A DNA stretch of 64,000 nt, from assembly GCA_010909165.1 (NCBI GenBank), contig VJWM01000303.1, forward strand, positions 43,082 through 107,081, given 5' to 3'. The DNA is from Anthoceros angustus (taxonomy: Eukaryota; Streptophyta; Anthocerotopsida; Anthocerotales; Anthocerotaceae). Under the pieces are notes generated by a model, which was not told the origin of the DNA, made no database searches, and was given only the letters and a program-made list of their open reading frames with translations. The translations under genes were made by a program, and so were the position numbers. Each line of letters starts with the position of its first letter. The first letter of the stretch is position 1. This document shows positions 11,731 through 22,645 of this stretch, piece by piece.

Positions 11731-12677
11731 ATGTCTTTTACGGACACTATGGAATCTGTTGTACAGTGTGAAGCCAAACAGTTGGCTCCCTTTATAATTC
11801 TCCTTACGCTCTTTGCCTCATATGCATCGATCGCCTTGAGAGAAGGTTTTCGATCCCCATATCGAGATGGCGTCACATCTTCAGTCCGAGGGTACTTTGC
11901 CCAAGAAACCGCAGACCCAAATGCTCTAGGCTTTGCTGTGCTGCGACCAAGAGAGACTTAACTTCTGCGGTTAAAGGGGCGTGAAGAGAACGTGGCGCCC
12001 AAAGGAACCACCAAGGAGTTTCGGACGCAGAGGCTCTGCAGCTAAGAAAACATGGGCGGCCCTTCTTGGTGTCACTCTTCTTAGGCCAAGAGCGGCAACG
12101 AGTAAAAGCAAATCTCACATGTTCACCCCGATTTTGGCTTTTCCGAGCGAAGCTAACCCTTGTGAGGACCCAAGCTTTCCCAAGCCTCTGAGACTGTTCA
12201 AGGAAACCCAAATTGTCTCCTACACCATGAAGCACCCTCGCACCCCTATGTGGTATAGGGTTCATGTGGGCGATACTAAAGCTGATGCGCCTGTATCAAA
12301 GTTGAAGATTGCTGGGCGTATCCTCACCATGTTGTTAGCACGTATAGTAAGTCCCAAATTCCATTCTGTTGCAGCATTTTTCTTTTGTGTGTGTGAGGCT
12401 AACCCTTGTTGTGCGAGGATCTAACATACGCATCAAAGAAGAGTCTGACCTCCAGTCTGAAGACAGAATCTCAGGCAAGGCAAGAAGGCAGTGGGAGAAG
12501 ACCCACCGTTCCTTGAATAGTCCCGATCCTTCTGAAGAGGAGGAAGATGAGAGTCAAAGCCTGCAGTCTGGTGAGTCGGAGTCCTGTGGGGACTCATACT
12601 CTCTCAGGTCTCGTGATGAGACTCTTTTTAATGACTACACAGATGATGAACACTCTTCCTTTAGTGGCTGTAGTTAG
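11731..12677 (+). CDS. Antisense gene of Copia-1 (unknown function, probably spliced)
   Basis: This open region runs opposite to pol, between the 3' LTR and the end of RNase H. Its stop is about 20 bp from the pol stop, so the two genes converge. Frames are 11731-11961, 11981-12424 and 12369-12677. The middle frame contains ETQIV and then HPRTPMWYRV. Copia-2 has ETKVI and then VPGSPLWYKC in the same place. The last frame has LQSEDRIS and an acidic, Ser-rich tail, again paralleled in Copia-2. A donor GTAAGT at 12347 and branch-like CTAAC motifs suggest an intron of roughly 0.1 kb, though the acceptor is unclear. A possible start is the MESV at about 11749, also found in Copia-2. I do not recognise the protein family. 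A frameshift or second intron must join the first two frames. Confidence 0.55.
12347..12443 (+). other. Possible intron of the Copia-1 antisense gene
   Basis: The donor GTAAGT falls at a codon boundary of the frame starting at 11981. Ending at the AG of 12442-12443 keeps the reading frame into SDLQSEDRIS. CTAAC motifs precede the acceptor. The acceptor is a choice among several AGs and lacks a good pyrimidine tract, so this is weaker than the Copia-2 intron. Confidence 0.3.
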
Positions 12678-12697
12678 AGTTCTGCACAGCATGGATT

Positions 12698-13390
12698 TTA
12701 CTTTGCTGCATCAGTGCCAAGGAACTCCGAGTCTCCAAGGCCAAGACTTTTAACATGTTTCTCGTGGAGCTCTTTTCCTAGAGCCTTAGTCAATATGTCT
12801 GCTGGATTGTCTTGCGTTGCCACATACTCGAGGTTGATTTTACCTGCCTTGATTAGGTCTCTGATAAAATGATACTCAACCTCGATATGCTTTGTCCTTG
12901 CATGAAATACGGGTTCGAGCAAGTGACATGGAGCCCTCGGTCCTTATGAGCGTACATATGGTAATGGTATACCCATTTCGCTAAGGAGTAGTTTGCACCA
13001 AATGATCTCTTTGCAAGCCTGTAAGGACTCTATATTCACCTCGGCCGAGAGCAACTGGGCTTTCTTGCTCATCCAAGAATCGGTCCACCGCTATGCTCTG
13101 GCGTAACGACCTCTCCTGTTGTCCACGCTTCCAAAGATAGTCGAGAATCGGTGAAGACCTCAAGTTCAAGTTGCTGTCGGTGTGTGGCAATATTTTATCC
13201 TCGATGTGGTGTCCCTTCAAGTATCTAAAGACTCTTTTAATGCTTGTCCAGATTGCTCTTCCAGGTTCTCCGAACTGAGAGAGCGCTAGTAGCAAAACTT
13301 CCATACGAGTAGTGTTTGCGCATATATGAGCTTTCCAACACCTATAAGGTACGGCTAACATCCTTTCCTTCTCTTTGTTTGGGGACATTT
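12698..13390 (-). pseudogene. pol: Copia-1 RNase H and end of reverse transcriptase
   Basis: RNase H removes the RNA strand during reverse transcription. The frame at 12698-12922 has the typical copia end, with HIEVEYHFIRD and NPADILTKALGKELHE. The frame at 12981-13388 includes GRAIWTSIKRVFRYLKG, the region between reverse transcriptase and RNase H in copia elements. It then drifts out of frame before the Asp-rich RNase H motif. The stop at 12698 faces the stop of the antisense gene. Confidence 0.8.
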
Positions 13391-14640
13391 ACGCTTAGCT
13401 TGATTCCACTTGGTAGGGTGTAGCACGGCTTTGCATCCTTCAAACCTAGTTACGCACTTTCAGTATGTATCTTGGTTGTGAGTGTGATAACCTGCGTTTC
13501 TGTTCGAACATGTATACCAAGACAACTCAAGATCACCAAGGACATCTTAAACTTAGTTGCAAGCGGTCGGAATCTTTTGATAAAACTGCATCGTTACTTG
13601 ACAAGATCGTCATCTACATAGGCGCTAGGTAACGACGATGTCACCTTTCTTGTAGATGTACTGTACCATCGCTGCTTTTGGTGAAACCTAATACTAAAAG
13701 CTCAGCATCAAGTTCTGCGTTCCAAGCCATTGCGCTTCAACCCATGTCTTGATAAGTTTACATACATAATCCTCCTTTCCTTTGACTACTACATAACGGA
13801 GGTCATATATATTTCTGTCAAGCTTGCCATTCAAGAATCTGTTTTGACATCAAACATTTGCGATTCATAGTCCTTGTATTGCACATAATGCTCGTATGGT
13901 TGGCGGTTTCACAACCGGAGCGAATGTCTCCAAATAGTCCACGCACGGAACTTGTGAAAATCCACGAGCCACTAGTCTTGCCTTGTACCTATCAAGGTAC
14001 CATCAGCCTTGACTTTCAATTTGAAGACCCACTTACAAGACACCATTTTTCCGCCAGAGGTAATTTTGACAACTCCCATGTGCCGTTCTCAATCAATGAG
14101 TCATATTCGATTTTATAGCTTTCTCCCACTCCTTGTGATCAGTCGCTCAAAGCCTCGGCATAAGACCGTGGTTCTACTCGAGGTTAGTAGCGACATATGC
14201 TTTCACATGTGAAGAGGAAATACGATAATCAGGCACGATAATAATCGGAGGTCGACGCGTTCGAGTAGGGTAACGTCGAGCAAGCTCGCAAGTTCTTGTT
14301 CGTTGAGGGTCTAGATCTTGTTCAAGTTCGAGTTCAAACATAATCTTCTTCCTCGGTTGCATTCTCGACTTCATCGTGTTGCATCGCAAGTGCTTGATCC
14401 GTTGAGGAATGTGATCCTACACATCTGGCGGTGGAATTTCGTGTTCGTTCTTCTTCAACACCGATTTTCCCCTCCTGCAGGAACATTTTCATCAACAGGA
14501 GCCTGAGTACCATGATCCCGATCATAATGAGAAAGCTCAAGACTATCCTCGTCATCGGGAGCATGAACATGTGCTCCCACCAAGCCCAAGTCTTTGTTTC
14601 ATCGAACACACTGAGCATAAATGACCTTGTTAGAAGGAAC
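13391..14640 (-). pseudogene. pol: Copia-1 reverse transcriptase
   Basis: This copies the element RNA into DNA. On the minus strand, short pieces in changing frames match the copia RVT_2 domain: a start with SLIENGTWEL, then a WVFK-like and RGFSQV-like stretch around 13900-14100. The catalytic block YVDDDL is readable at about 13608-13630, so the metal-binding Asp pair survives although the frame around it is broken. The Ser- and Glu-rich linker to integrase (14334-14645) precedes it. Frameshifts and stops are too many for function. Confidence 0.75.
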
Positions 14641-14649
14641 ATCATATAG

Positions 14650-15720
14650 TTTATATGCTTTTATCCCTTCCGTATCCCAACATGAGCAGCTCAGCCTTAA
14701 AGCTTGGTTCGCTCCGGTATGAAGGCATATGCAAGGCGAAACGTCCTCAAGTCTTTGGATGGATGGCTTCGTGAAAGCTTCATAAGGAGTTTTGCCTTCG
14801 ACTGTGGTGGGTAACCCTCAAGAAAGGTTGAGGTCATCAAAGCCTCGCCCGATGAGGTAAGGGCGCTTGAGCATCATGCAATGAGGAGACCATCTCCTGC
14901 TGAGATTCAAACGCCTGCCACTCCATTCTGGAGAGTGTATACCCGTGAGTTGGCTCCAATGCCTTCATCTTTACAGAATCTGGAATTCATTAGAGGTGAA
15001 TTCCCATTCTCGATCTTAGTGTCTTGAGTCTTTCTGTCCAACGTTCGTGAACTTGATGTATTCCTTGAAATAGGAGAAACATTCGCTCTTGTTCTTGAGG
15101 ATGTAGGTGGTGACAAATCTACTTTTGTCATCTGGCGTTAAGAAATAACGCCCACCACCAATGGACGCTTGAGATAAGGGTCCACACAAATCGGATGTAC
15201 AAGCTCAAGTACATCAAGCACGGTGAGGTGCTTTGTTCTTGAAGGCAGCTTGGTGTTTCTTCGACAAAACACAAGCCTCACATAAGGGTAGGAGTCAAGG
15301 GCCAATAGGTCCATCTTGATACTGGTCACTCACAATTTTTGTAGCTTTGCCATGTGAGGATGACCTAGGCGTGCATGCCACAACCGAGCCTTTCTTGTTT
15401 GTTGTGCGGATGCAAGGACGTCTTGTGTCGTGGGACTCTGCTACTGCAAATGGAGACAGATCATGGTCCAAGACCCATGCGCAAGTACCTTTCTAGGGTC
15501 AAATGCATCTATGATTCTGCTCTTGTGAACACGACATGGTATTATTGTCGGCATTCAATCTTCTAACGAGATCGTGTTTCTAGTCATCTCGGGCACATGG
15601 TAGACATCTTCTAACTTGAGTGTGTTTCCAGAGGAACTATTAACTCAACGTACCCGCGACCGGGTGAGACTAGAGACCTATCGTCCCTAAGGTAAACATA
15701 TTGATCGAACCGATCATGTT
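14650..15720 (-). pseudogene. pol: Copia-1 integrase
   Basis: Integrase inserts the DNA copy into a chromosome. Frame 15138-15329 includes SRTKHLTVLDVLELVHPICV, matching the copia integrase start where LELVHTDICGP is usual. Frame 14907-15131 contains ECFSYFKEY-like and GEFTS-like remnants and ends near QNGVA, the end of the DDE core. The pieces lie in different frames. Copia-2 keeps the same region open over 269 codons (29444-30253), which makes the identification safe. Confidence 0.75.
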
Positions 15721-17847
15721 TTAAATTCATTCCTATCAAAGCAAATATGTGTAGCAGATTCTAAGAACCATTCCTGTTGGTTTGATTCACTTTGGAGGAA
15801 AGACAAGTGGGAAAGACAATGGACTAGCAAACTCCCTAGTCCCAAGCCAGAGCGATGGGGTATTAACCTTTTTACCACAACATTTGATTGAGCTGGTTCC
15901 CTCCTTGCGAGGAACTCCACCGCTGCACTCTTTTCCCAATGGCTGTGCTTGCACAGTTGCGAGTTCACGGCTTCTTTATTTTCTTCCGGTGAGGATCCGG
16001 AGCTACCTCCCACGAAGAGTTTCCACCACCTCCTTTGGAGAAGGGCTTCTTCCTCCTCGTCCTTGTTGTGAGGTAGGCTGTTGTTTCCTTTCTTATGGTT
16101 GGTCCTGGCTTCTTCTTGCGGCATGGAACTCACGAGTGTGAGAAGCTCATTTGCATCTCTATGCCTTGCTTTTAGCTAACAACGTAGCTTGTGTTTGAGC
16201 AGCTGTATGAGAAGTCACGAAATGTGACCATGACTCTGGAAGCGAAAGAAGGAGCCTCATCACCATCTCATCATCTCCAATGGCAACTTTGAGGCACCAC
16301 AGCCGTGAGGCTAGGGTCCTGAAGGTACTCACGTGTTTCTCCAGAGTCACCGTCCTTCATCCTTAGGTTCAAAATTCCTTAGAGCTGTCATTGCGCTTAC
16401 CATGTTCTGGGCTGCGTAGAGTTCCTTTAGGCGATTCATGATTTCGGCCAAGTATTCACCTCATGCCTCAACATCTCGGTTTGTCGCCACTGCGTATGAG
16501 GTATTTGGCTCATTGTGTAGCTAACCATTCTTCCTCTCCAAGATCCTCGTCGGTTTCACTACTTTTCCAAGAGCATGTTTGAGGAGGCCTCTCATTTCGA
16601 GAACGCCTCCATTCTTATAAGCCGATGTCAAGTCATTTCAGTTGAACTGTCCTTCTCCTTGAAGGACTCACGCTTCAAAATTATGTGTAGAGGATGTGTC
16701 ACCCATTTTGGGTTCTGAACTCCTAAGAGTTTGTCCTCTGATGTTGAAGAAGCTTTCTAATGTGTCTTCTTCCGGTCACTAGCATGAACACTATCATGGG
16801 CCCGTAGCCACTATTCTCACCATCCATACATTCTACTTACAATGCGTGTTGGTTTTGTGGTTGCTCCCAGGCAGCTCTGCGTGCAGCTATGGTTTGTTCC
16901 CAAACCGCTATGCGTTATCTTAGAGTTTCTCATCTCAAACTTATTGAATGCGTAAGTGGAGCATGAAGGGCAAGAGTTAGGTGTATCAAACTTCCTTTCA
17001 TGCTTAGTTTTACTTACGTGCTTGCATGTTGTGCCTCTGAATGCCGGGTTGGCCAACAACTCTGGTTTCAGCAACATTACAAGCTTGTAATCTAAGTGTG
17101 TTAGTTTGCTCTTTCAAATCCTGCGATCAATGCTAGCCAAGCGACATGACCGAAATCGACATCTGCTTTCAACATTCCTATTGTTAGCCTCAAGACGCTG
17201 AACAATTGTGTTTACCTCTGATTGTACAACGCTTTGTTGTGAGGAAGAGCGTTGGTGTATGTTCTCGGAAGTGGTGATGTTGCACCGCTGTTGTCAATTG
17301 TGAATGTCAAGTCAAGCTCTGTTGGGAACAATTCGAGAAGTGTGTTGAAGGCTCCGCAATGTGTCTCCTTGTGCTTGATTTCGGGCAAGTTGCTCCACAG
17401 GATGCGCCCATGTAATTGATGTGCGGTTTGTCTCTCGGCATTTTCTGCGTCGATCCCTTGGATTTTGATTGTTCCTCCTAGGATTCACAGGGATTTGGTA
17501 GATGTAATTTTCCATGGCTATGTGCCACGATTGTATATATGCGAATTCCTGCATTTTCTTTCTTTATATGATTTTTACATATAATTACGCAGTGCTCTTG
17601 TGCCTCCATTGAATTGCTCAAGTAGCAACTCAATGGAAGTAGACTATCTGCGATCTTGCGTAATCTATATGAATTCATCAAAATAAAAATAGAAATAAAA
17701 CAAGAATGCACCCATTCTTTTTCTATCTTATGTTTCTTGATTTTAACTTATTTATAAAACAAGAAAACAATCAAAGAAAGCATTGTGCATATTTTCCGAT
17801 GCACAATTTCAATGTGCATTCATTTGAATGCAACCTACACTAGGTAT
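15721..17847 (-). pseudogene. gag: Copia-1 gag and protease
   Basis: Frame 16159-16350 reads EKHVSTFRTLASRL and then AIGDDEMVMRLLLSLPESW, the signature of copia gag proteins (UBN2 type). Frame 15714-16133 carries a degenerate zinc knuckle (CKHSHWEK) and the protease start EWFLESATHIC, where copia elements normally have W-x-L-D-S-G-A. The catalytic Asp has become Glu and the Gly is lost, so the protease should be dead. From about 16400 to the primer site the DNA is leader and gag N-terminal region in broken frames. Confidence 0.75.
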
Positions 17848-17858
17848 GCTCGATACCA
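17848..17858 (-). other. Copia-1 primer-binding site (initiator Met tRNA-like)
   Basis: On the minus strand TGGTATCGAGC directly follows the 5' LTR. The usual plant copia site, complementary to the initiator Met tRNA 3' end, is TGGTATCAGAGC, so one A is missing here. Copia-2 has the same variant. Confidence 0.75.
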
Positions 17859-18118
17859 TGAAGATTTTATGGACTAATGTAGATCAATTAAACATTATAG
17901 AATAATTACATTGTTGGATCAAGAAAGAAGTAAGTTGCTTATGCATGAAAAGACAACTAAAACTAAATTTAATGAAACGTTGTATCTATTCACTTAGAGA
18001 CGTAACCCTAATGAAACGACACCATATCTAGTAAACCCTGGCTTATCATATCTTGGTAATATATGGATAACTTAAACCCCTAAATCCTAACTATGATATC
18101 AACATTGTATATCATTAC
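17859..18118 (-). repeat. Copia-1 5' LTR
   Basis: Same 260 bases as 11349-11608 with three transitions. Copia LTRs are identical at insertion, so the small difference suggests a young insertion, in contrast to the wrecked coding region. Confidence 0.9.
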
Positions 18119-20280
18119 GCGCGAGGGTGGTGCTTTTCCTCTCACGACCCGAAATGCGGAGCCGAGGTTTTTTTGAAGACGAAGGAGGAAGGGAGATGGC
18201 GCCTCGAGCATGGCCGAAATTCCACCATCTGGTGGCCCAACATGGACCCTTTGGAAGGTTAGAGCTGGCACCTTGTGCAGAGGCGGGCCCTGGAATTCAT
18301 GGAAAGAAATGGTGCTACGGCCCGGATTGGTGCGAGTCGCTCGCCAATTGAGAACCGGGTCGCAGAGGCGGCCGAGGGAAGGCCGCAAAATTGGGATTTG
18401 GGGCTCTTTCTGTATGGGCGAGAAGAATCGAGGGACGGGAGCCTGGTGATTGACCCCAGGAGAAAGAAGACCACAGGCTGCCACGCTCATGAAGCCTGGG
18501 GAAGTGAGGGTGAACAATGGATGGGTGACTCGCCAACTCGTGTCTGTGCAGCTGGTGGGCTTGGCCAAGTGGATTTTGTGTTTCTTGCAGAATCGAAAGA
18601 TGGACCATATGGCGGATCACTTCCTTGTCTTTCTTTATGAAGTGGTTAAGGGCACACAAATCGATTGGGGGAGGATGATTTTTGAAAGAGCCTGTGAAGA
18701 GAAGGCGAATTTGCTCTCCCCTTCCCCTCGGCCCTCCTTGATTTCACCCTTTTTGATTCATGTACTCGCGCATTCGGTGTATGAGGTTAGGAAGTATCTT
18801 CATGGTGAAATCGGTCGGAACTCAAGGTAGAGGAGGAGTGTAAGGAGGATTCGGGGAAGGATTCCGAGGTTGGGAATCGCCTCTAGAAGATTCCGGATGA
18901 AGGTGGGGAGGTTTCCAAGGGCAAGAAGCGGAGGCGGCGGCCGAGCAGTCGGCGAAAAGGAAGAAACGACCGCGGCGGAGGAGGAATCACAGCTACACCT
19001 AGGGTCACAGTGAAATCAGCGAGGCGGGTGAAGGAAGATAAAAAAGCAGTTGTCCCCTTTTGAGTGCAGGGGATGAGTCATGCCGCTCAGGAGGTTGGAG
19101 CGGATAAAGGGGTAGTGCGAGACAACCCCTAGGAGAGTAAGTTAATTCGGCAGCCAGTCCTTGTGAGCTCAAGGACATTTTTGGCGACATCTCATTGGCA
19201 AATCCGGTGAAGTGGAGAGTGACACCTTGTGTGCGAAATTGTTGTGGAGGATGGGCACGAACAGCCATTGGTCGAGAATCTGCAGGCCTGACCTCGGCCA
19301 TGGCTCGAGACTCGGGCGGACCTTCTCGACCGGTGACCATGGCTCTCACTGGGCTGAGTGTCGGGGACAACAGGAGAAGTTGCTCAAGGAAGAGGGAAGT
19401 GCAGGCGAGAACAAGGTGGCAGAGGCCATGAGCGAGGTCTTGAGCGGCCAATCTGGTACAGGGCTGAGGCCATGTCCACCCAGCAGGAGGCCTTAGTGAA
19501 TCAAGTCAAGGGGCGCCTACACGATTGAGGAGCTCAAGATGAGGTCTCACGAATCCAAGGCGGTGGACAATGGCGCCCCAGAAATTCAAGAAGGCGGAGA
19601 GATACAAGCGGGAGAGAGCGAAGCTAGGGCCGAGTCAAGAGGCGGCCAATCGAAGAAGGCGAGCACAACATGCCCGGGCGAAGCAACCCACCAGAAGCTA
19701 CCACCACGGTGGCTTAACCGCCACCGTCGGCGGAAGGAGGCAGGGTGGGGGAAGCCCTAAGCGGGAGGCTGCAGATGGGAGGCGAGACCCCTGGAACTCG
19801 AAGCGGCGGCCGGGATTGTCCACGGGAGGAGAGGATAAGGACCTCATCGGAAGGGCATGTGTATGCTAATCACGGATGAGGATGCTCATGTCCTTCGCAC
19901 GCATGGTGGCCCAGGTGCTCACTCTAAATGTGTATGTGGTTGTTGGGACGGAGGGCGAAACTACACAGTGCACATCTTGGCCGCAGGCGTTTACAGTGGT
20001 TCCTTGAATAGGGCTGGCGCCTACCTCCGCAAGTGGTCTTTGGAGGAGATGGTGAGGCGGAGGCGAGCATGGAGGAGGAAGCACGGTGTGGCTATCCGGT
20101 GAGAAGGCGGGACAGCAGGGCATAGAGGCCATAGGCGCCCGGCGTCCACGGGCGAAAGCATGAGCCGGCGGAGGCGGTGGAGGTTTTGGGAGAGAATCGC
20201 TGGATCGGAGGCATGGCTGAGAGCGAGGGGACCCCTATGGGTCAGAGGGTTAAGCAAAGAATCATGAGGCGGCAGCGATT
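18119..20280 (+). other. Gag-like fragments of an unrecognised LTR retrotransposon
   Basis: Only plus-strand pieces are open here (18127-18351, 18450-18830, 19539-19760, 19570-19869). The second is described separately. The 19570-19869 product is very basic and starts MAPQKFKKAERYKRERAK, resembling a nucleic-acid-binding gag tail. Around 19700-19730 the motif CACCACGGTGGC occurs. No protease or polymerase motif follows. Confidence 0.3.
18450..18830 (+). CDS. Fragment resembling the 'putative plant transposon protein' domain
   Basis: A 126-codon frame. Residues about 25-110 have the hydrophobic pattern of the plant retrotransposon domain called 'putative plant transposon protein': a Trp start, a helix with FLQNRKMDHMADHFLVFLYE, then GTQIDWGRMIFE and a later PSLISPFLIHVLAH. 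In that family the equivalents are a short helix, a 'LLYALLKG' segment and a 'FPSLITELC' segment. The similarity is from memory of the family pattern and is weak. The frame has no clear neighbours in phase and begins without an obvious leader. Confidence 0.35.
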   Translation: MTPGERRPQAATLMKPGEVRVNNGWVTRQLVSVQLVGLAKWILCFLQNRKMDHMADHFLVFLYEVVKGTQIDWGRMIFERACEEKANLLSPSPRPSLISPFLIHVLAHSVYEVRKYLHGEIGRNSR

Positions 20281-20764
20281 TTAGGGAGCGACATCATAGG
20301 TCCGGGTTTCTTTTCGGTTAGGGATAGGATGTTTGAGTCATGAGTCGTAGTTCGGATTGGTAGGAGCGCCGTGGTAGAGGCTACAATTTTTAGACATCGG
20401 AGAGAAGCGAGTGTCGCCGAATCATACTAGATGTATAAGAGACCCTTTGTGTCTCTCTTAATGCATAATTGTGTGAACTTCCGTGCTGACCGCGAGGTTG
20501 ATTGGAGATTGATCAAGATCGAATCGATGCACCGCCTTTCGTCACAAGAAGACCGGAAGATCCTCAAGGTGGTGAGAGCGGAGTGGCCAAGCTCCACGTC
20601 CGGGGCGTAAAGTGAACGGTGAAGGACGCCAGGCGTCGGGAAGGGGCAATTCTGCGGAAGGTGAGACGCTGGCGAGTTTAATGTGACTGCGTGTCTTTCT
20701 GCCTCCTTCCCTAAACCGCTGCTCATCATAACGTGTTCTAATTCTATAAGGGGTCCGTGAATTC
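20281..20764 (+). repeat. LTR-like fragment related to family A
   Basis: TGTATAAGAGACC at 20432-20444 resembles the TATA region of the family A LTRs. TAATTCTATAAGGGG followed by GTGGTGAGGTC (about 20739-20775) resembles TTAATTCTATGAGGAGG and GTGGTGAGGTC near 90-130. The region runs into the minus-strand gag fragment, so it looks like a truncated LTR at a recombination joint. The limits are approximate. Confidence 0.4.
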
Positions 20765-22560
20765 GTGGTGAGGTCCTTTTGGTTTGGTGTCTTGGTGAAT
20801 CTCACGGGTGGTCATAATCCTCACTGCTTTTCGGGTTTTGATGAGCACACTTCCTGCCAAATGCCCCTGCTGCTTGCAATCTTGGCACAGTTTATCGAAA
20901 TCTCCATTGCCTTGCCGAGTTGGCTAAGGGCACTTTGTGACATAGTGTCCAAGGTTGCGAGATAGCAGCACAAGACGGTGCCCAATCGACATTATTTCAT
21001 CGTACCGGTGATTGCGAGCGCCTACCCCTGTGAATTCGTAAGTTGACTGCACATACGGGTACACTTGGGTCAGGTGAACCTCTGGATCAGTATGTGTCTT
21101 CCACCGGGACCTCTTCCTCCTCTTCCTCATATCCCAGCAGGTGCACTCTCGTTGTCGGACAATTAGCCTTGGAGTGACCCTGCTGCCCACACGTCGAACA
21201 GAAGAGATTAGCTCGTGGATTCGTGACAGCTCTCCGCCTCTCATATTCCTTTACCGCATTAAGATGGAATTTCTCGAATTTTGCCATCATCTCCTCCGTC
21301 TTGTTCCCTCATATCCACTTTCTTGTTTGCCTCAGCTTCCCTTCTACTTTGCTCATCTTTTTTTTTGCATCGAGCCGCCTCTTGTTTCGCCTTGCAGTTC
21401 TGTCCTCCATATTCCTTCCTTCCATCCACCTCGCCTCTCAATTTCTTCCTTTTCCTTCTGGCTCGCTCCTCGTCCGTCGACTCTTCCTCCGAGCTGTCAA
21501 TTATTTCCTCCTCCGTGGAATCCTCCGTGGATTCCTCTGAGGAGCTCCCCTCACCTGAAGAACTTTCTTCCGAGGCGGATGAAGAATCCCTCTTCTTTTT
21601 CCCCGGTCTGGCCTTCTTCCTGTCCTTCTTAGTCTTCTTCTCCTCCCTCCTCAACTTCTTCATCTCCTGCGGGTTAGATTCCTTGTAGTTCAATGCCGCC
21701 TTGATAGCTTTGCCCAAACTCTTCTCCGCTTGCAACCTCACATGTCTCCCCATCTTAGAACCCAGGCCTTTAGCAAACCACCGTATTGCCTGTAGCTCCG
21801 AATGCGGGCCACTACGATCGCGTAAGCTATGGAACCTCTCAACATAAGCTTACAAGGTTTCCTTGCTTTCCCTTTGTAACCTCTCAAGTTTGGACAACAC
21901 GTAACCCTCCACGTCAATCCCCCTAAACCTCTCACAGAAAGCGTTTTTCAATTCTTCAAAGGTGGCTGGGGGTGTGGCAACTTGAGGTACTCGCACCTGT
22001 ACCACTTCGCTGGACCTCCCCGGAGTACTCCATAGAATAGTTGAATGCGGCCGTAAATCGCTACTTCACGATTATGATGTTAACCGCTCAAAACGCTCAA
22101 GCAGAATTGGGATCCTCATACCCCTTTCCTTCTCCATACAATGGGTAAGTTTGCTTGGTGGTGACCGCCACCGACGCGGTGGTGGACATGACTATCGTGG
22201 CCGATTCGGTAGCAGTGGCTGATTCAAGACGCGTGTTCCGTGAGTCGCTTGGCGCACACACACCTAGGAGGGAGGTCAGCAAGATTGGATCAAGGCCCCT
22301 CGGCTGTGGTACCCCGTCCAAGACCAGAGATTGGGGATCTTGCTCCAACAAGATCGGACCCCTGAATCCCAATGAATCCCTTGCCCCCTTTCTCTCTCCA
22401 GCAAGTGCGTCCTCCAATTGGGTCCTCCTCAACTCCTGGTTTGCAACCCTCTTCAACCTTTCCAGGGCCTGGTGTTGTCGCTTTGCTTGAGGCTTTCCTT
22501 CCCGACTTGACTCTGGGCCCTCCGACTCAACTCGTGGCATCCATCTACCAAATTAGTTAC
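20765..22560 (-). pseudogene. gag: Gypsy family A gag (tRNA-Asp-primed element)
   Basis: The first frame (22540-22097) is charged and starts MPRVESEGPESS. Further on, broken pieces read FEELKNAFCERFRG and SKLERLQRES, the core of the Retrotrans_gag domain. Frame 21753-21259 has a Lys/Arg segment followed by a Ser/Glu-rich acidic segment. Frame 21290-21087 carries a perfect CCHC zinc knuckle, CSTCGQQGHSKANC, at residues 31-44, which binds RNA. The piece 21244-20924 follows. It lies just downstream of its own primer site and LTR. Protease and polymerase are absent because the element is cut near 20765. At least three frameshifts separate the pieces. Confidence 0.75.
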
Positions 22561-22625
22561 ACTCAAAAGAACTAGGCACCTAAGCTATGGTTAGTCCTTC
22601 TTATAAGCCTGACAGCAGTTTCATT

Positions 22626-22642
22626 CCCCGGCAACGGCGCCA
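22626..22642 (-). other. Primer-binding site complementary to tRNA-Asp
   Basis: On the minus strand this reads TGGCGCCGTTGCCGGGG, an exact 17-base complement of the plant tRNA-Asp 3' end as I remember it, and the usual site of Athila/Tat-type gypsy elements. Three bases separate it from the LTR. Confidence 0.85.
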
Positions 22643-22645
22643 AAA

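Larger units (their letters stand above)
11349..18118 (-). mobile_element. Copia-1: Ty1/copia LTR retrotransposon with an antisense gene
   Basis: A complete LTR-to-LTR element of 6.77 kb on the minus strand. Two LTRs of about 260 bp differ by only three transitions (about 1.2%). Next to the right LTR is a primer site and next to the left LTR a polypurine tract. Gag, protease, integrase, reverse transcriptase and RNase H follow in copia order but with many frameshifts. Between RNase H and the 3' LTR sits an open frame on the opposite strand. There is no perfect target-site duplication: GAGCG precedes it and GCGCG follows if the LTR is taken to end at ATTAC. Confidence 0.85.

Noticed and set aside
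21141-21632. 163-codon plus-strand Ser/Pro/Phe-rich frame
   Set aside because: It is the shadow of the minus-strand gag with its Glu/Lys-rich region and zinc knuckle.
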